DNA from: Clostridia bacterium
Lineage (GTDB): Bacteria; Bacillota_A; Clostridia; Lachnospirales; Lachnospiraceae
Length of the DNA: 6,681 bases
Direction of reading: 5' to 3'
Assembly (NCBI GenBank): GCA_012515365.1
Contig: JAAYYM010000449.1
Span: forward strand, 1 to 6,681
This document shows positions 5,577 to 6,681 of the stretch, one piece after another. The notes under the pieces are model-generated. The model was not told where the DNA came from. It worked only from the letters and a program-made list of their open reading frames with translations, and ran no database searches. How positions within the stretch are numbered: position 1 is the stretch's first letter; every line of letters starts with the position of its first letter. The position numbers and the translations under genes were made by a program.

Positions 5577-6596
5577 ATGAATAATCAGAATAAACAAACA
5601 ATGAACGGTCTGCCTTATACCAATACGTGGCAAAGTATTTTGATTACACTTGTCATAAATCTGATTGTTACATTGATTCTATATTTACTGAATATCATTA
5701 ACAAATCTACTTTTGTAACAGATGCCTTTTTCTGTGGCTTTATATCAACTTTGGTGTCTGTTGCAGTCGCATATCCCCAGATGAAACGCCTTCGTATGTC
5801 CGGTGCTCTACCCTCTGTAGTCGAAGAGGGACACATCCTGCAAAAGCTGCCACGTAATCCAATCTTGCTGTCTCTTGCACTGGGTGTATTGTTTGCTTTG
5901 CTGATGGGAGTTTTTGCATTCTTAGTCAGATGGTTCTTTGAAATTGAGGACATAACACCGCTTCGTTTTCTGGTGTGGAAACTCGTATATGCAACCATTC
6001 TATCGATCAAGATGACAGAACTTGTTGTACTGCGTCTTGTGCAGCCGGACTGTTCATTGCCGGGAGAGCCAAAGCAGATTGGGACTGCAATTGTGAGAAA
6101 TACACTTCCCCGCAAAGATACATTTTCAGATCTGTTACGTACCATTACGGATGATTTTGGATTTAACTTATTAAGTGGTCTTATTTTTGGCAGTACTGTT
6201 GTTAAAGGACATACGGTCACAATCTCTCCTACAACCAGAGATGGCATCATTATTGGTGGTATTGTTCTCGGTATGATTCTTACTTTGCGGATGGTCTATC
6301 CAGTTGCAAAATCAATATATGCACAGCAAAATGCGGGTGTGTTACCGAGGATGGACAAATCAACTTTCTTATCAAAACTTCCCTATCGCCCAGGTCTGTT
6401 TGCTTTGATTCTGCTTGTGCCAGTTATGCTTCTGTCAGCAGGAACTTTGTGGTGTGTACTGACTTTCTTTGGTTTTACTGAACTGAGTTTCTTCCAGTTT
6501 TATATCATACGTTCTATCTATGTATCTTTGTTATTAAAGGTTGTTATATTGATTGCTGTCAGACGTTATTCACAGCCGAGTGAAGGTCATCAGTAA
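5577..6596 (+). CDS. Multi-pass membrane protein with internal duplication, function unknown
   Basis: A 339-residue integral membrane protein that I do not recognise as a characterised family. About eight hydrophobic segments are visible: 18-41, 47-67, 95-121, 129-155, 194-209, 223-244, 273-298 and 304-328. The two halves are related with an offset of about 177 residues: YP at 66-67 matches 241-242, GALP (76-79) matches GVLP (254-257), LQKLPRNP (88-95) matches LSKLPYRP (265-272), F131/Y138 match F308/Y315, the basic residue K135 matches R312, and QP at 156-157 matches QP at 333-334. So it is a tandem duplication of a four-helix unit, a plan common in transporters, but no transport motif is seen and there is no ATPase domain. 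The start has GGAGG (5563-5567) 9 nt upstream. It is divergent from the DUF4364 gene, a possible regulator, and is followed after 62 bp by another gene start. It could be a transporter, a sensor or an envelope-stress protein. Confidence 0.85.
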   Translation: MNNQNKQTMNGLPYTNTWQSILITLVINLIVTLILYLLNIINKSTFVTDAFFCGFISTLVSVAVAYPQMKRLRMSGALPSVVEEGHILQKLPRNPILLSLALGVLFALLMGVFAFLVRWFFEIEDITPLRFLVWKLVYATILSIKMTELVVLRLVQPDCSLPGEPKQIGTAIVRNTLPRKDTFSDLLRTITDDFGFNLLSGLIFGSTVVKGHTVTISPTTRDGIIIGGIVLGMILTLRMVYPVAKSIYAQQNAGVLPRMDKSTFLSKLPYRPGLFALILLVPVMLLSAGTLWCVLTFFGFTELSFFQFYIIRSIYVSLLLKVVILIAVRRYSQPSEGHQ

Positions 6597-6658
6597 ACTG
6601 CAACCACTGAAATCAAGGTTGTTAAGAACATTTCAACATAAATTAAGGAGGGTTTACT

Positions 6659-6681
6659 ATGAACAACTGGGACTATTTTAA
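6659..6681 (+). CDS. 5' end of a downstream gene, cut by the window edge
   Basis: ATG at 6659 is preceded by a strong AAGGAGGG ribosome binding site (6645-6652) at 6 nt and reads Met-Asn-Asn-Trp-Asp-Tyr-Phe before the window ends. It lies 62 bp after the membrane protein gene on the same strand, with only a weak 5-bp stem and no U tract between, so the two are probably co-transcribed. The product cannot be identified from seven residues. Confidence 0.6.

Noticed and set aside
5615..6250. A 211-codon open frame on the minus strand
   Set aside because: It lies wholly inside the plus-strand membrane protein gene, has a low-complexity Ser/Arg/Thr-rich composition typical of antisense shadow frames, and shows no domain I recognise.
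6601..6621. Hairpin CAACC/GGTTG after the membrane protein gene as a terminator
   Set aside because: The stem is only 5 bp with an 11-nt loop and no U tract follows, while a gene with a strong ribosome binding site begins shortly after.

Overview
The window looks like chromosomal DNA of a low-GC Gram-positive gut anaerobe, most likely a Lachnospiraceae/Clostridia member. The basis is AT-rich coding sequence, strong GGAGG-type ribosome binding sites, and two small families (DUF4250 and DUF4364) that I know mainly from that group. I see no RNA genes, CRISPR arrays, insertion sequences or phage genes. The longest stretch without a gene is the 205-bp divergent intergenic region at 5372-5576.

Layout: (1) 1-18 may be the tail of an upstream gene. 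It is followed by two overlapping genes for four-helix EamA/SMR-like proteins (20-370 and 363-698), which probably act as a heterodimeric membrane transporter or lipid-linked sugar flippase. (2) A good sigma-A-type promoter (TTGACA-N17-TATATT, 737-765) leads into a large cytoplasmic GH2 beta-mannosidase (812-3304). Close behind on the same strand are a DUF4250 small protein (about 3323-3508) and the AAA+ protein RarA/MgsA (3524-4864); the spacing suggests one transcript. (3) Convergent to rarA, and overlapping it by 6 bp, is a DUF4364 winged-helix-like protein on the minus strand (4859-5371). One hairpin spans both stop codons and looks like an intrinsic terminator for the minus-strand gene. 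(4) Divergent promoters sharing the same -35 hexamer drive the DUF4364 gene leftwards and an internally duplicated eight-helix membrane protein rightwards (5577-6596). A further gene begins at 6659 and runs off the end.

The genes do not form one obvious pathway: envelope transport, mannoside breakdown, replication-fork maintenance, a probable regulator and an unknown membrane protein lie side by side. The observations I consider most worth checking are an aspartate where the beta-mannosidase acid/base glutamate is expected, the roughly 177-residue duplication in the uncharacterised membrane protein, and the compact regulatory architecture around the DUF4364 gene. I did not find convincing evidence of a wholly new multi-gene system.
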